Assembly (NCBI GenBank): GCA_902779085.1
Contig: CACYZY010000004.1
Location: forward strand, 112,488-176,487
Length of the DNA stretch: 64,000 nucleotides
Direction of reading: 5' to 3'
Source: an uncultured Bacteroidales bacterium
GTDB taxonomy: Bacteria; Bacteroidota; Bacteroidia; Bacteroidales; Bacteroidaceae
Part shown: piece after piece, positions 9,384-16,309 of the stretch
Numbering within the stretch: the first letter of the stretch is position 1
How the letters are laid out: each line of letters begins with the position of its first letter
Program-made: the position numbers and the translations under genes
Notes under the pieces: generated by a model
Seen by the model: the letters and a program-made list of their open reading frames with translations, nothing else
Databases searched by the model: none
Told to the model about the DNA's origin: nothing

Positions 9384-10511
9384 ATGAACAACAAGACCAA
9401 AGCCATATTATGCAGCTTTCTGCTCTGCTTCGCCATCGGACTGAAGGCACAGGCTCCTGTGCAACATCCCTGGCAAAGTGCTAAAGTAGGTTTCTTAGGC
9501 GACTCCATCTGGGATCCCAATGCTTATACTGATATGAAGAAAACATGGAGTTTTCTCAGTGAGTGGCTGGGCATCACGCCCTATGTCTATGCGGTGAGTG
9601 GCAACGAGTGGACACATATCCGTCATCAGGCCGAACAACTGAAGGTTCAGCATGGCGACGATGTTGATGCCATCGTCGTCTTTGTGGGCACCAACGACTT
9701 CCTGGCTGGTGTACCCATCGGTGAGTGGTGGACAGAGAAGCGTGAGGAGGTGATGCAAGCGGTGGGGCACCCCAAGGCGCCTGTAAACCGTGTGAGACGG
9801 ACAATGGTAATGAGTGACGACACATACAAAGGTCGCATCAATCAGGCCGTGAGCCTGTTGAAGCAATTCTACCCCACCAAGCAGATTGTCTTACTGACAC
9901 CCCTGCATCGTGGCCTCGCCAACTTTGGCGACCGCAATCTGCAACCAGACGAGAGTTACCAGAACAGTGCGGGCGAATATATTGACGCCTATATCCAGGC
10001 ATCCAAAGAGGCAGCTGACGTGTGGGGCATCCCTGTCATCGACCTCAGTGCCCTCTCGGGCCTGAACCCTATGGTAGAGGAGCAAGTGCCCTACTTCATC
10101 AATGCCGATACCGACCGCCTGCATCCCAACACCACTGGGCACGAACGAATGGCGGCAACGCTCTATTACCAGCTGATGACCCTCCCAGTATACTTTGACA
10201 TCGGCAACAAGCAGGCACCCATAGCCACAAGAAAGTTCCAAGATGTGCAAGAACACTCGCCTGATGTGTTTCTGGTGATGTACGACGAGAAAGTAGGCAA
10301 GGAACCATTGCTGAAAGCCATACAGGAATATGGTGCCGAGATCAAGTACGACTACAACACCATCAACGGTATGGCGTTGAAGAAACCAGCCAACAAGTCC
10401 CTCGAGGAGACCATGCAATATTTCAGGAGCGTCAAGGGAGTGACAACGGTGGAATACGACCACATCACCCGTCTTACCGACCCTGTGAGACCTAAACCGA
10501 GAATAAGATAA
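9384..10511 (+). CDS. Secreted SGNH/GDSL-type hydrolase with C-terminal inhibitor-I9-like domain
   Basis: 375 residues. Signal peptide (about 1-22, cleavage near LKAQA). The SGNH domain covers about 33-265: block I GDS (Ser about 41), block II VSGNEW, block III GTND (about 102-105) and block V DRLH (Asp about 244, His about 247), so the catalytic set is complete. Residues about 280-365 form a separate domain. Its pattern (FLVMYDEKVG, then YDYNTINGMALKKP and GVTTVEYDHIT) closely resembles the peptidase inhibitor I9/subtilisin propeptide fold. SGNH enzymes deacylate lipids, sugars or peptidoglycan. Its stop overlaps the murQ start by one base (TAATG), so a cell-wall or amino-sugar substrate is plausible. 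Substrate not determinable. Confidence 0.85.
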   Translation: MNNKTKAILCSFLLCFAIGLKAQAPVQHPWQSAKVGFLGDSIWDPNAYTDMKKTWSFLSEWLGITPYVYAVSGNEWTHIRHQAEQLKVQHGDDVDAIVVFVGTNDFLAGVPIGEWWTEKREEVMQAVGHPKAPVNRVRRTMVMSDDTYKGRINQAVSLLKQFYPTKQIVLLTPLHRGLANFGDRNLQPDESYQNSAGEYIDAYIQASKEAADVWGIPVIDLSALSGLNPMVEEQVPYFINADTDRLHPNTTGHERMAATLYYQLMTLPVYFDIGNKQAPIATRKFQDVQEHSPDVFLVMYDEKVGKEPLLKAIQEYGAEIKYDYNTINGMALKKPANKSLEETMQYFRSVKGVTTVEYDHITRLTDPVRPKPRIR

Positions 10512-11329
10512 TGGACAAAGAGAATGACATAAAAGAACAGGGACTCATCACCGAGCAACCCTCACACTTCGACCACCTGGAACAGATGTCGGCACTCGAG
10601 CTCTTGCAGCATATCAACGAGGAAGACAGGAACGTGGCGATGGTGGTAAGTCAGGCCATCCCACAGATTGAGGCTTTGGTATCAGCCATTGAGCCCAAGA
10701 TGCGACAAGGAGGACGCCTGTTCTATATCGGAGCAGGCACCAGTGGACGCTTGGGTGTGCTCGATGCCAGTGAGTTGCCACCCACTTTCGGTGTGCCCGA
10801 GACATGGGTGATGGGCATCATAGCAGGTGGCGACCAAGCTTTGCGACATGCCGTAGAGCGAGCAGAGGACATCTCCGAGCAAGGGTGGAAAGACCTGCAA
10901 GCGCACCACCCCACCCAGGACGACTCAGTGATTGGCATAGCTGCCTCGGGCACTACGCCCTACGTGGTGGGCACCATCCGTCAGGCTCGCAAGAACGGAC
11001 TGCTGACGGGTTGCATCACCAGCAATCCCGACACCCCATTGGCACACGAGGCCGAATATCCCATTGAGACCATCGTAGGCCCCGAGTTCGTCACAGGCTC
11101 AAGCCGCATGAAGAGCGGTACGGCACAGAAGATGGTGCTCAACATGATATCCACCACCCTGATGATCCGACTCGGTCGTGTGCAGGGTAACCGCATGGTG
11201 AACATGCAACTCACCAACGACAAGCTCATCAACCGAGGCACCAGGATGCTGCAAGAGTCGTTGGGACTGAGCTACGAGGAAGCGCACAAGCGCCTGTTGG
11301 AAGCAGGTAGCGTGAGCCGTTGCCTATAG
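10511..11329 (+). CDS. murQ: N-acetylmuramic acid 6-phosphate etherase
   Basis: 272 residues, close to the family length (about 270-300). It has the SIS sugar-phosphate fold with the diagnostic stretches IGAGTSGRLGVLDASELPPTF (about residue 72), GIAASGTTPYV (about 137) and EFVTGSSRMKSGTAQK (about 192). The catalytic Glu of SELPPT and the downstream Glu region are kept. The enzyme cleaves the D-lactyl ether of MurNAc-6-phosphate to GlcNAc-6-phosphate in peptidoglycan recycling. It is translationally coupled to the preceding secreted SGNH hydrolase. No kinase (AnmK/MurK) or transporter is adjacent, so the substrate route lies elsewhere. The C-terminus is slightly short but ends in the usual helix. 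Confidence 0.95.
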   Translation: MDKENDIKEQGLITEQPSHFDHLEQMSALELLQHINEEDRNVAMVVSQAIPQIEALVSAIEPKMRQGGRLFYIGAGTSGRLGVLDASELPPTFGVPETWVMGIIAGGDQALRHAVERAEDISEQGWKDLQAHHPTQDDSVIGIAASGTTPYVVGTIRQARKNGLLTGCITSNPDTPLAHEAEYPIETIVGPEFVTGSSRMKSGTAQKMVLNMISTTLMIRLGRVQGNRMVNMQLTNDKLINRGTRMLQESLGLSYEEAHKRLLEAGSVSRCL

Positions 11330-11366
11330 TAACTGTAACATATAATCAACACATAAAATCAACATT

Positions 11367-11837
11367 ATGAACAAGAAATTATTACTGACAATCGCGTTCT
11401 TAGCCACCATTTCTCTCTCTTTTACATCATGTAAGACATCAGAGGAGGCAGTAATTAGCAGACTTGAAAATCTGTCTGAACGCGTAGACAAACACGGGGC
11501 CGACTTCGACTCTGATGATTGGAGCAAAGCCTTTAGTGATCTTGAGAAGATTCACAAAGACATGAAAGACTGTGACTTTACCAGTGAACAACTCAAGCAA
11601 GTGGTGCGGGCCGACGGCAAACTTGCTGCTACTATTGCCAAGAAGGGTGCCAAAGTATTGAGCAAAGAAGGTGCAGGCCTCATAAAAGAGTTAAGTTCCA
11701 TTGCCAAAGAGTTCCAGGAAGGCTTTATGGATATCTTCAATGAAGAAAATATGAAAGAAGTTGAAGACGAGCTCGAGGGTGTATTGAAGGACATCGAAAA
11801 CGAATGGGAGAAAGAAGACAAGAAAGAAACTGAATAA
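11367..11837 (+). CDS. Small acidic lipoprotein of unknown function
   Basis: 156 residues. Signal peptide with lipobox LSFTSC (Cys about residue 22), so a lipid-anchored envelope protein. The mature part is highly charged and helical: a first helix LENLSERVDKHG, then TSEQLKQVVRADGKLAATIAKKG, and a very acidic C-terminal coiled-coil-like tail rich in Glu/Lys. I see no enzymatic motif. It is 37 bases after murQ and may be cotranscribed. The pattern resembles small Bacteroidales lipoproteins annotated only as hypothetical. Confidence 0.8.
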   Translation: MNKKLLLTIAFLATISLSFTSCKTSEEAVISRLENLSERVDKHGADFDSDDWSKAFSDLEKIHKDMKDCDFTSEQLKQVVRADGKLAATIAKKGAKVLSKEGAGLIKELSSIAKEFQEGFMDIFNEENMKEVEDELEGVLKDIENEWEKEDKKETE

Positions 11838-11843
11838 TGCAAC

Positions 11844-11869
11844 AAAGGGTGAGCAAACGTTTGCCCTTT
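11844..11869 (+). terminator. Hairpin after the lipoprotein gene
   Basis: AAAGGG (11844-11849) pairs with CCCTTT (11864-11869) around an inner CAAACGTTTG palindrome, 6 bases after the stop at 11837. There is no long T-run, so termination efficiency is uncertain. Confidence 0.5.
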
Positions 11870-11887
11870 ACAACGACTGAACATAGA

Positions 11888-11915
11888 TTATCCCCACCAA
11901 ATTCGGTGGGGATAA
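11888..11915. terminator. Strong 11-bp hairpin, possible terminator
   Basis: TTATCCCCACC (11888-11898) and GGTGGGGATAA (11905-11915) form a perfect 11-bp stem with a 6-base loop. Only CTATTCAC follows, so this may be an RNA-stabilising 3' structure or a factor-independent terminator without a classical T-run. The following 316 bases (11916-12231) show nothing I can name. Confidence 0.55.
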
Positions 11916-12231
11916 CTATTCACTTCAAAGTCGAAAACGTCAAATATTATTACCATACAACAGAGAGATTACAGACGAATGCAACACGGTTTTAATCCTT
12001 GTCACTTTTGCTTCTAAGCCAAATAAAACCTGACATTTCAATTTGATTATCAATATAGTTACAACATAGTAAATTGATTATAAAAACCACCTCGATGCCC
12101 TTGCCACTTGGCGTAATATAGATTAATAACATCGCTACTATGAAAGTTGATTTTTTCGTGGGCAGGTGAAGATTAAACAATTGAGGACATTTTAAAGCAT
12201 GGATTGCACTATAGGGGTAGTAATAGTTATG

Positions 12232-12381
12232 TAGTCAAATAGTCATTAGTCATTTAGTCATTTTCATTTTGGGATTCGTCATTTTGCTCACTATAATTAT
12301 AAATATTAATATTTATATTTATAGTGCGGATTTTGACAACCAGAAATCGATTTTGACTAATGACTAAATGACTAAATGACT
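12232..12381. repeat. Large imperfect inverted repeat (cruciform-like) with 7-8 bp tandem units
   Basis: The left arm (12232-12264) contains repeated AGTCATT/AGTCATTT units; the right arm (12351-12381) contains the complementary TGACTAA/TGACTAAA units. The arms share at least 17 identical bases in inverted order. At the centre (12289-12326) lies a 38-bp near-perfect palindrome with arms beginning CACTATAA and ending TTATAGTG (one mismatched pair). The whole 150 bp could extrude as a cruciform or fold as a long RNA hairpin. No ORF crosses it. Confidence 0.8.
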
Positions 12382-12467
12382 GCGAAAACTAAAAATGCTG
12401 AAAAATGCTTGACAAAAATTTTTAGAAAAAAATAGCAAAACATTCGATACCCGCATTTTTCATGTTT

Positions 12468-12475
12468 TATATTTG
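12468..12475 (+). promoter_or_regulatory. Strong -7 box in front of a GC-rich noncoding region
   Basis: TATATTTG in the context TTTTATATTTGCACC, the same form as rated promoters elsewhere in the window. No TTTG at the standard -33 position. No credible ORF follows, which suggests that the product is RNA. Confidence 0.5.
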
Positions 12476-12479
12476 CACC

Positions 12480-12840
12480 CGCAACGATGCAAGTGCGACT
12501 GTCGGCTGCGGCCAAGCAAGCTCGCCTCCGCATTTGCCTTGCACGACAGTTGCGACGTCATTCGAAGGGCATAGTTTTGCTGCTTCGGGAAAAAGGTAGA
12601 TTTAATTTGGGAAAAAGGCCATTTTTCACCGAGAAAGCAAAAAGAACCCTAAGGGTTAGCAATTGAGACGTAGCGCCACGAAACCATCCAAAGGCCACGG
12701 GGGGACGGGACAAAGCGACTCAAAAGCAGGCGGGAACCACAGCCCGATGAAGTCTGTGGAAGAGTACAAACGACTAAACAAGCGGGATGCGGTGACCCGA
12801 TGTAGCTCGTCGCAAAACGATCTTTGACTTATTGCTACAG
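12480..12840 (+). ncRNA. Candidate structured noncoding RNA or repeat element
   Basis: About 360 bases, clearly richer in G+C than the flanking AT-rich DNA, with no plausible ORF. Visible helices: GCGACTGTCG (12495-12504) with CGACAGTTGC (12544-12553), containing an inner TGCGG/CCGCA stem; AACCC/GGGTT near 12645; CCACAG/CTGTGG (12737-12759) with an 11-base loop; CGGG/CCCG near 12783-12799. It begins just after a -7 box. I could not match it to RNase P RNA, tmRNA, SRP RNA or a group II intron domain V. It could also be a degenerate mobile-element remnant. The following 12841-12957 shows nothing. Confidence 0.4.
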
Positions 12841-12957
12841 TTAATTATTTATCCTAGGCAAGCCATACGGTGCCACAGATACAATCGTTTAAAAGGTGTG
12901 CTGACAAGGTGTCTATCAGCACTATTTCAAGCAATGGGTATGGACAGAACAATACCT

Positions 12958-13725
12958 TTAATTATCTGTATTAACCTTCTTATTCTTCGCTTCTCGCCTG
13001 CTCCTCATCTCTTCCATATATCCTGCAGTGATGATGCCTGATGGTAAGGCAATGATGGCGATGCCCACCATGGCGGATATAATACTGATGAGACGACCAA
13101 TTTGGGATATGGGATATATATCGCCATAACCAACGGTGGTAAGCGTACAGGCGGACCAGTAAAAGGCATCGAAGAAAGTGGCGAAAAGCAACTCTCCTGT
13201 CTCTGGATTAATCTGCTCTTCTGCATTGAACATAATCAATGCCGTAATGAAGATATAGAACACGGCTAACGTGAAAACCGTGCAGAGCACGACTATCTGC
13301 CTCCTCATTACTGACATCACTATCTCCAAGGGCTCAAAATAACGTATCACCTTGAAGACACTCATAGTCTTGAACAGTCTGGATACTCGTGCCAACTTGA
13401 ATGTAGGACTGAGAAGGTTGACTATGGGGAGTATGGAGAGCAGGTCGATGATGGCCATCGGGGTGAAGGGGTATAGCAGGAAAGCTGCCCAGGGCTTGCG
13501 CTTTGACTTATAATCGGCGGTGCTCCAACGCATGATATAGTCAATAATGTAACAGATGCCGGATACCAGGTCGAATATCCAAAACAAGGTGTTGGTAGAT
13601 CTGAACATCAAGGGGAAAATACCTATGAATATGGCTATGAGCATAATGATGTCGTACGCTTTCGACCACTTATTCTCATTCCTCATATCAACGAGCATAT
13701 GTATATAATCTCGAATCTTCTTCAT
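12958..13725 (-). CDS. Voltage-gated-type potassium channel (6-TM ion transport protein)
   Basis: 255 residues, a single Kv-like subunit. S1-S4 occupy about residues 20-150, with a voltage-sensor-like S4 (LARVSRLFKTMSVFKVIR). The pore helix and selectivity filter TTVGYGDIYP follow (about 210), then S6 (IISAMVGIAIIALPSGIITAGY). The short cytoplasmic tail is basic and lacks an RCK or cyclic-nucleotide domain. It should form a tetrameric inner-membrane K+ channel. It lies 19 bases downstream of the repeat-protein gene on the same strand and is probably cotranscribed from the promoter at 14154-14185. Confidence 0.92.
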   Translation of the reverse strand: MKKIRDYIHMLVDMRNENKWSKAYDIIMLIAIFIGIFPLMFRSTNTLFWIFDLVSGICYIIDYIMRWSTADYKSKRKPWAAFLLYPFTPMAIIDLLSILPIVNLLSPTFKLARVSRLFKTMSVFKVIRYFEPLEIVMSVMRRQIVVLCTVFTLAVFYIFITALIMFNAEEQINPETGELLFATFFDAFYWSACTLTTVGYGDIYPISQIGRLISIISAMVGIAIIALPSGIITAGYMEEMRSRREAKNKKVNTDN

Positions 13726-13744
13726 ATAGCTGTATTATTCAATT

Positions 13745-14137
13745 TTACCAAAGGGGGAAGAAATAAAGCAGAGCAAGCATAGTGGCGTCGATGTCGTCGG
13801 CCCTGCCAATGAGCGAACCACGGGAGTTGTACACCCTATCGCCATCAATATGACCCAACAAACGGCCTCGGTAATCATAGACGCGACCATTGTCGATGCG
13901 ACCAATAAAACGACCACTACCATCGTAAACGCGGCCATCGTCAATACGCCCCACCAGACTGCCAGAGCCATTATACAGACGTTCTCCATCAACCCTGCCT
14001 CTCAAACGGCCACTGGCATCATAGATGCGACTGTTATCTACCCGTCCTTTCAGGCTGCCACTGCTATTGTAGAACCGTTGGGCAGAAGCTCCCAGCACAA
14101 ACAGTCCGAAGCAGATTATCATCAAGAGTCTCTTCAT
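13745..14137 (-). CDS. Secreted protein made of six 16-residue repeats
   Basis: 130 residues: signal peptide (1-19, ending GASA), then six tandem units of exactly 16 residues with the pattern (Phe/Leu/Ile/Val)-Tyr-(Asn/Asp)-x-x-Gly-(Ser/Arg)-(Leu/Phe)-x-Gly-(Arg/His)-(Val/Ile/Ala)-Asp-x-x-Arg. Examples are IYDASGRLRGRVDGER and VYDGSGRFIGRIDNGR. A short hydrophobic tail (MLALLYFFPLW) ends the chain. Each unit looks like a beta-hairpin, so the mature protein may form a small solenoid or YD-type beta meander. Similar repeat proteins occur in Bacteroidales without known function. It precedes the K+ channel in a probable two-gene operon. Confidence 0.85.
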   Translation of the reverse strand: MKRLLMIICFGLFVLGASAQRFYNSSGSLKGRVDNSRIYDASGRLRGRVDGERLYNGSGSLVGRIDDGRVYDGSGRFIGRIDNGRVYDYRGRLLGHIDGDRVYNSRGSLIGRADDIDATMLALLYFFPLW

Positions 14138-14153
14138 GGTTCTTTATTTTGCA

Positions 14154-14185
14154 CAAAGATAGTGAAGCGTCAGCTAATTTGCAAA
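14154..14185 (-). promoter_or_regulatory. Promoter of the repeat-protein/K+ channel pair
   Basis: Minus-strand -33 TTTG (14182-14185), 20-base spacer, -7 TATCTTTG (14154-14161), ending 17 bases before the ATG at 14137. The leader would be very short. Confidence 0.75.
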
Positions 14186-14224
14186 ATATGGGCAAGAATA
14201 ACGATATACATCGGGAAAAATGGC

Positions 14225-14232
14225 TAAATTTG
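14225..14232 (+). promoter_or_regulatory. -7 box for the DUF3810 gene
   Basis: TAAATTTG fits the TAnnTTTG consensus, about 23 bases before the first ATG at 14255. No correctly spaced -33 box. Divergent from the promoter at 14154. Confidence 0.5.
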
Positions 14233-14287
14233 CAGGCAAATCACGTGAAGACCTATGGGAAAGAAAGGGATGAAAGATGGGGCATCC

Positions 14288-15313
14288 ATGAAGCATACGA
14301 ACATCAGGCGATGGCTGTTGGGTGTGCTACTGATGATTACCTTCGCCATGATGGTGATACCTGGGGGCAATGCGTTCTATGCGAACAGCATTTATCCGGT
14401 CATTGGTTCGTTGCTCGCAAATGCTTCCTCGTGGATTCCGTTTTCTATTGGCGAGGTGTTCGTGATGGTGAGCATCGTGTGGATGGTGTGCTACCCTATC
14501 TATGCACTGGTGCATCCGAAAAGGAAATTCCTGAAGGCATGCGGCAACGTGCTGGAGTATTTGCTGTGGGTACTGGTGTGGTTCTACTGGGCATGGGGGC
14601 TCAACTACGGACAACCGAGCTACTACGAGCGTACGAACACCATGCCTGTGGCCATTGACGAACAGGCGTTCAGACGCTTCGCAGACCATTACGTGGAGGT
14701 GCTGAACAGTAACTATACGGTGGTGGAGGCGAAGGATGAGACAAAGGTGAAGGAGAACGTGATGGCTGCCTACAAGCAGCATGGGTTCAACCGCATACGG
14801 GTGGTGAACCCTCAGGTGAAGACGATGCTCTACACGCCCTTGGCATCGATGGTGTTGGTAACGGGCAGCATGGCGCCCTTCTTCTGTGAGTTTACGATAA
14901 ACGGTGATCTGCTACCGCATGACTATGCAGCTTCCTATGCGCATGAGTATGCTCACTTGCAGGGCATCACCTCGGAGGGGGAGGCAAACTTCTATGCTTA
15001 CCTGGCCACCACACAGTCGATGGACAAGGGTATTCGCTTCAGTGGCTACTACTCGATTCTGGGGCATGTGTTCAACAACGCCAGGGTGCTGATGAACTCG
15101 GACGACTATTTTGCCCTGTATGAGCGCCTGCGTCCTGAAATCAAGGAGATGATTGAGAGCGACAGGGCATACTGGCAAGAGCGGTATAGCGACATCATAG
15201 GTGAGGTGCAGGAGTATCTGTTCAACCTCTACTTGAAATATCATGGAATGCCAGAGGGGATTAAAAACTACTCGGAGGTGATTGGACTAATTATGGCAAC
15301 AGAGACTTTCTGA
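14288..15313 (+). CDS. DUF3810 family membrane protein with zinc-metalloprotease motif
   Basis: I start at the ATG at 14288 (MKHTNIRRW, directly before TM1); an in-frame ATG at 14255 would add 11 charged residues. There are three hydrophobic segments in the first 110 residues, then a soluble domain with HEYAHLQG (HExxH zinc-binding motif) followed by SEGEANFYAYL, whose Glu could be the third ligand. This is the layout of DUF3810, a Bacteroidetes family of putative membrane-anchored metallopeptidases with unknown substrates. Its TGA stop (15311-15313) lies inside the 64-bp repeat that separates it from mazG; the two genes are probably cotranscribed. Confidence 0.85.
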   Translation: MKHTNIRRWLLGVLLMITFAMMVIPGGNAFYANSIYPVIGSLLANASSWIPFSIGEVFVMVSIVWMVCYPIYALVHPKRKFLKACGNVLEYLLWVLVWFYWAWGLNYGQPSYYERTNTMPVAIDEQAFRRFADHYVEVLNSNYTVVEAKDETKVKENVMAAYKQHGFNRIRVVNPQVKTMLYTPLASMVLVTGSMAPFFCEFTINGDLLPHDYAASYAHEYAHLQGITSEGEANFYAYLATTQSMDKGIRFSGYYSILGHVFNNARVLMNSDDYFALYERLRPEIKEMIESDRAYWQERYSDIIGEVQEYLFNLYLKYHGMPEGIKNYSEVIGLIMATETF

Positions 15314-15367
15314 AGCAGCGAGCGCAGAGCCAAACTTATTTGAGCTATGCCGAGTCGCGACAGAATT
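15304..15367 (+). repeat. 64-bp intercistronic repeat, copy 1
   Basis: Runs from GACTTTCTGAAGCAGCGAG to GCCGAGTCGCGACAGAATT and matches 39705-39768 at 52 of 64 positions without gaps, most differences being transitions. It overlaps the stop codon of the DUF3810 gene and ends 23 bases before the mazG ATG. An open frame beginning TTG at 15340 would extend mazG into the repeat and is not used. Confidence 0.85.
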
Positions 15368-15390
15368 ATTACGAAGTAAATTTTTTGACT

Positions 15391-16185
15391 ATGCATACAA
15401 AAGAAGAGAAAATGGAGGCCTTCGGGCGACTGCTCGACATCATTGACGAGTTGAGGGAGAAATGTCCGTGGGACAGGAAGCAGACAAATGAGAGCCTGCG
15501 TCCTAACACGATTGAGGAAACATACGAGCTTTGCGAGGCACTGATGAAGAACGACGACAAGGAAATCTGCAAGGAGCTGGGCGATGTGCTGATGCACGTG
15601 TGTTTCTATGCTAAATTCGGCGACGAGAAGGGTGAGTTTGACATCAAGGATGTGTGCGACCGCCTGTGCGACAAACTGATATACCGCCATCCGCATATCT
15701 ACGGCGATGCGGTGGCCGAGAATGTGGGACAAGTTCTTCAGAACTGGGAACAGCTGAAGATAAAGGAGAAGGGGGGCAACAAGACGGTACTAAGTGGGGT
15801 GCCTAACTCTCTCCCTACCCTCATCAAGGCATATCGCATACAGGACAAGGCACGCAACGTGGGCTTCGACTGGGAGGATGCATCGGGAGCCTGGCAGAAG
15901 GTGAAGGAGGAGATAAGCGAGTTTGAAGAAGCATCGAAAGACATGACCAAGGAGGAAGCGGAAGCTGAATTTGGCGACGTGATGTTCAGTCTGATCAATG
16001 CAGCTCGCCTGATGCACATCAATCCTGACAACGCGTTGGAACACACCAACCAGAAGTTTATTCGTCGCTTCAACTATGTGGAGGAACATAGCATCAAGCA
16101 GGGGCGCAACCTCAAGGACATGACACTGGAGGAGATGGATGCCTTGTGGGAGGAGGCGAAGAAGATATTTCATAATGATGAATAA
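15391..16185 (+). CDS. mazG: Nucleoside triphosphate pyrophosphohydrolase MazG
   Basis: 264 residues from the ATG at 15391, the normal length for full MazG with two tandem MazG domains. The metal-binding EExYE...ExxD pattern is seen in the first domain (IEETYELCEAL and KELGDVLMHV, residues about 41-70). A second similar set occurs near KEEISEFEEA and AEFGDVMFSL. CPWDRKQTNESL near the N-terminus is typical. The enzyme hydrolyses NTPs to NMP and PPi, cleaning non-canonical nucleotides and lowering (p)ppGpp. I reject the upstream TTG start because its extra 17 residues come from the 64-bp repeat. Confidence 0.95.
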   Translation: MHTKEEKMEAFGRLLDIIDELREKCPWDRKQTNESLRPNTIEETYELCEALMKNDDKEICKELGDVLMHVCFYAKFGDEKGEFDIKDVCDRLCDKLIYRHPHIYGDAVAENVGQVLQNWEQLKIKEKGGNKTVLSGVPNSLPTLIKAYRIQDKARNVGFDWEDASGAWQKVKEEISEFEEASKDMTKEEAEAEFGDVMFSLINAARLMHINPDNALEHTNQKFIRRFNYVEEHSIKQGRNLKDMTLEEMDALWEEAKKIFHNDE

Positions 16186-16255
16186 ATCTTTCCCGATTTT
16201 CTTAACGCTGCAGAAACGTATGTCAGTTTTATTCATCATTATTTGTTGTATTTTC

Positions 16256-16286
16256 ATTGTCATATGATAAAAATGCAGTAATTTTG
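16256..16286 (+). promoter_or_regulatory. Promoter of the SulP gene
   Basis: -33 ATTG (16256-16259, one base from TTTG), 19-base spacer, -7 TAATTTTG (16279-16286), about 23 bases before the ATG. Confidence 0.65.
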
Positions 16287-16309
16287 CAGCCTCAAATTTA
16301 TATACAACT

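Noticed and set aside
9891-10463. 190-codon minus-strand ORF inside the SGNH gene
   Set aside because: Antisense shadow of a gene with a signal peptide and full catalytic motifs; His/Val/Leu-rich composition is typical of shadows.
11992-12180. 62-codon minus-strand ORF in the noncoding region
   Set aside because: AT-rich low-complexity protein, no start signals, no neighbours on that strand; looks like chance.
12480-12840. Group II intron, RNase P RNA or tmRNA
   Set aside because: No domain V, no conserved P4 or tag-coding region; only short generic helices are seen.
12832-13041. 69-codon plus-strand ORF after the structured region
   Set aside because: Overlaps the 3' end of the K+ channel gene on the opposite strand and has no promoter or family pattern.
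15340-15390. TTG-started extension of mazG
   Set aside because: The 17 extra residues come from the 64-bp repeat; ATG 15391 fits the family start.
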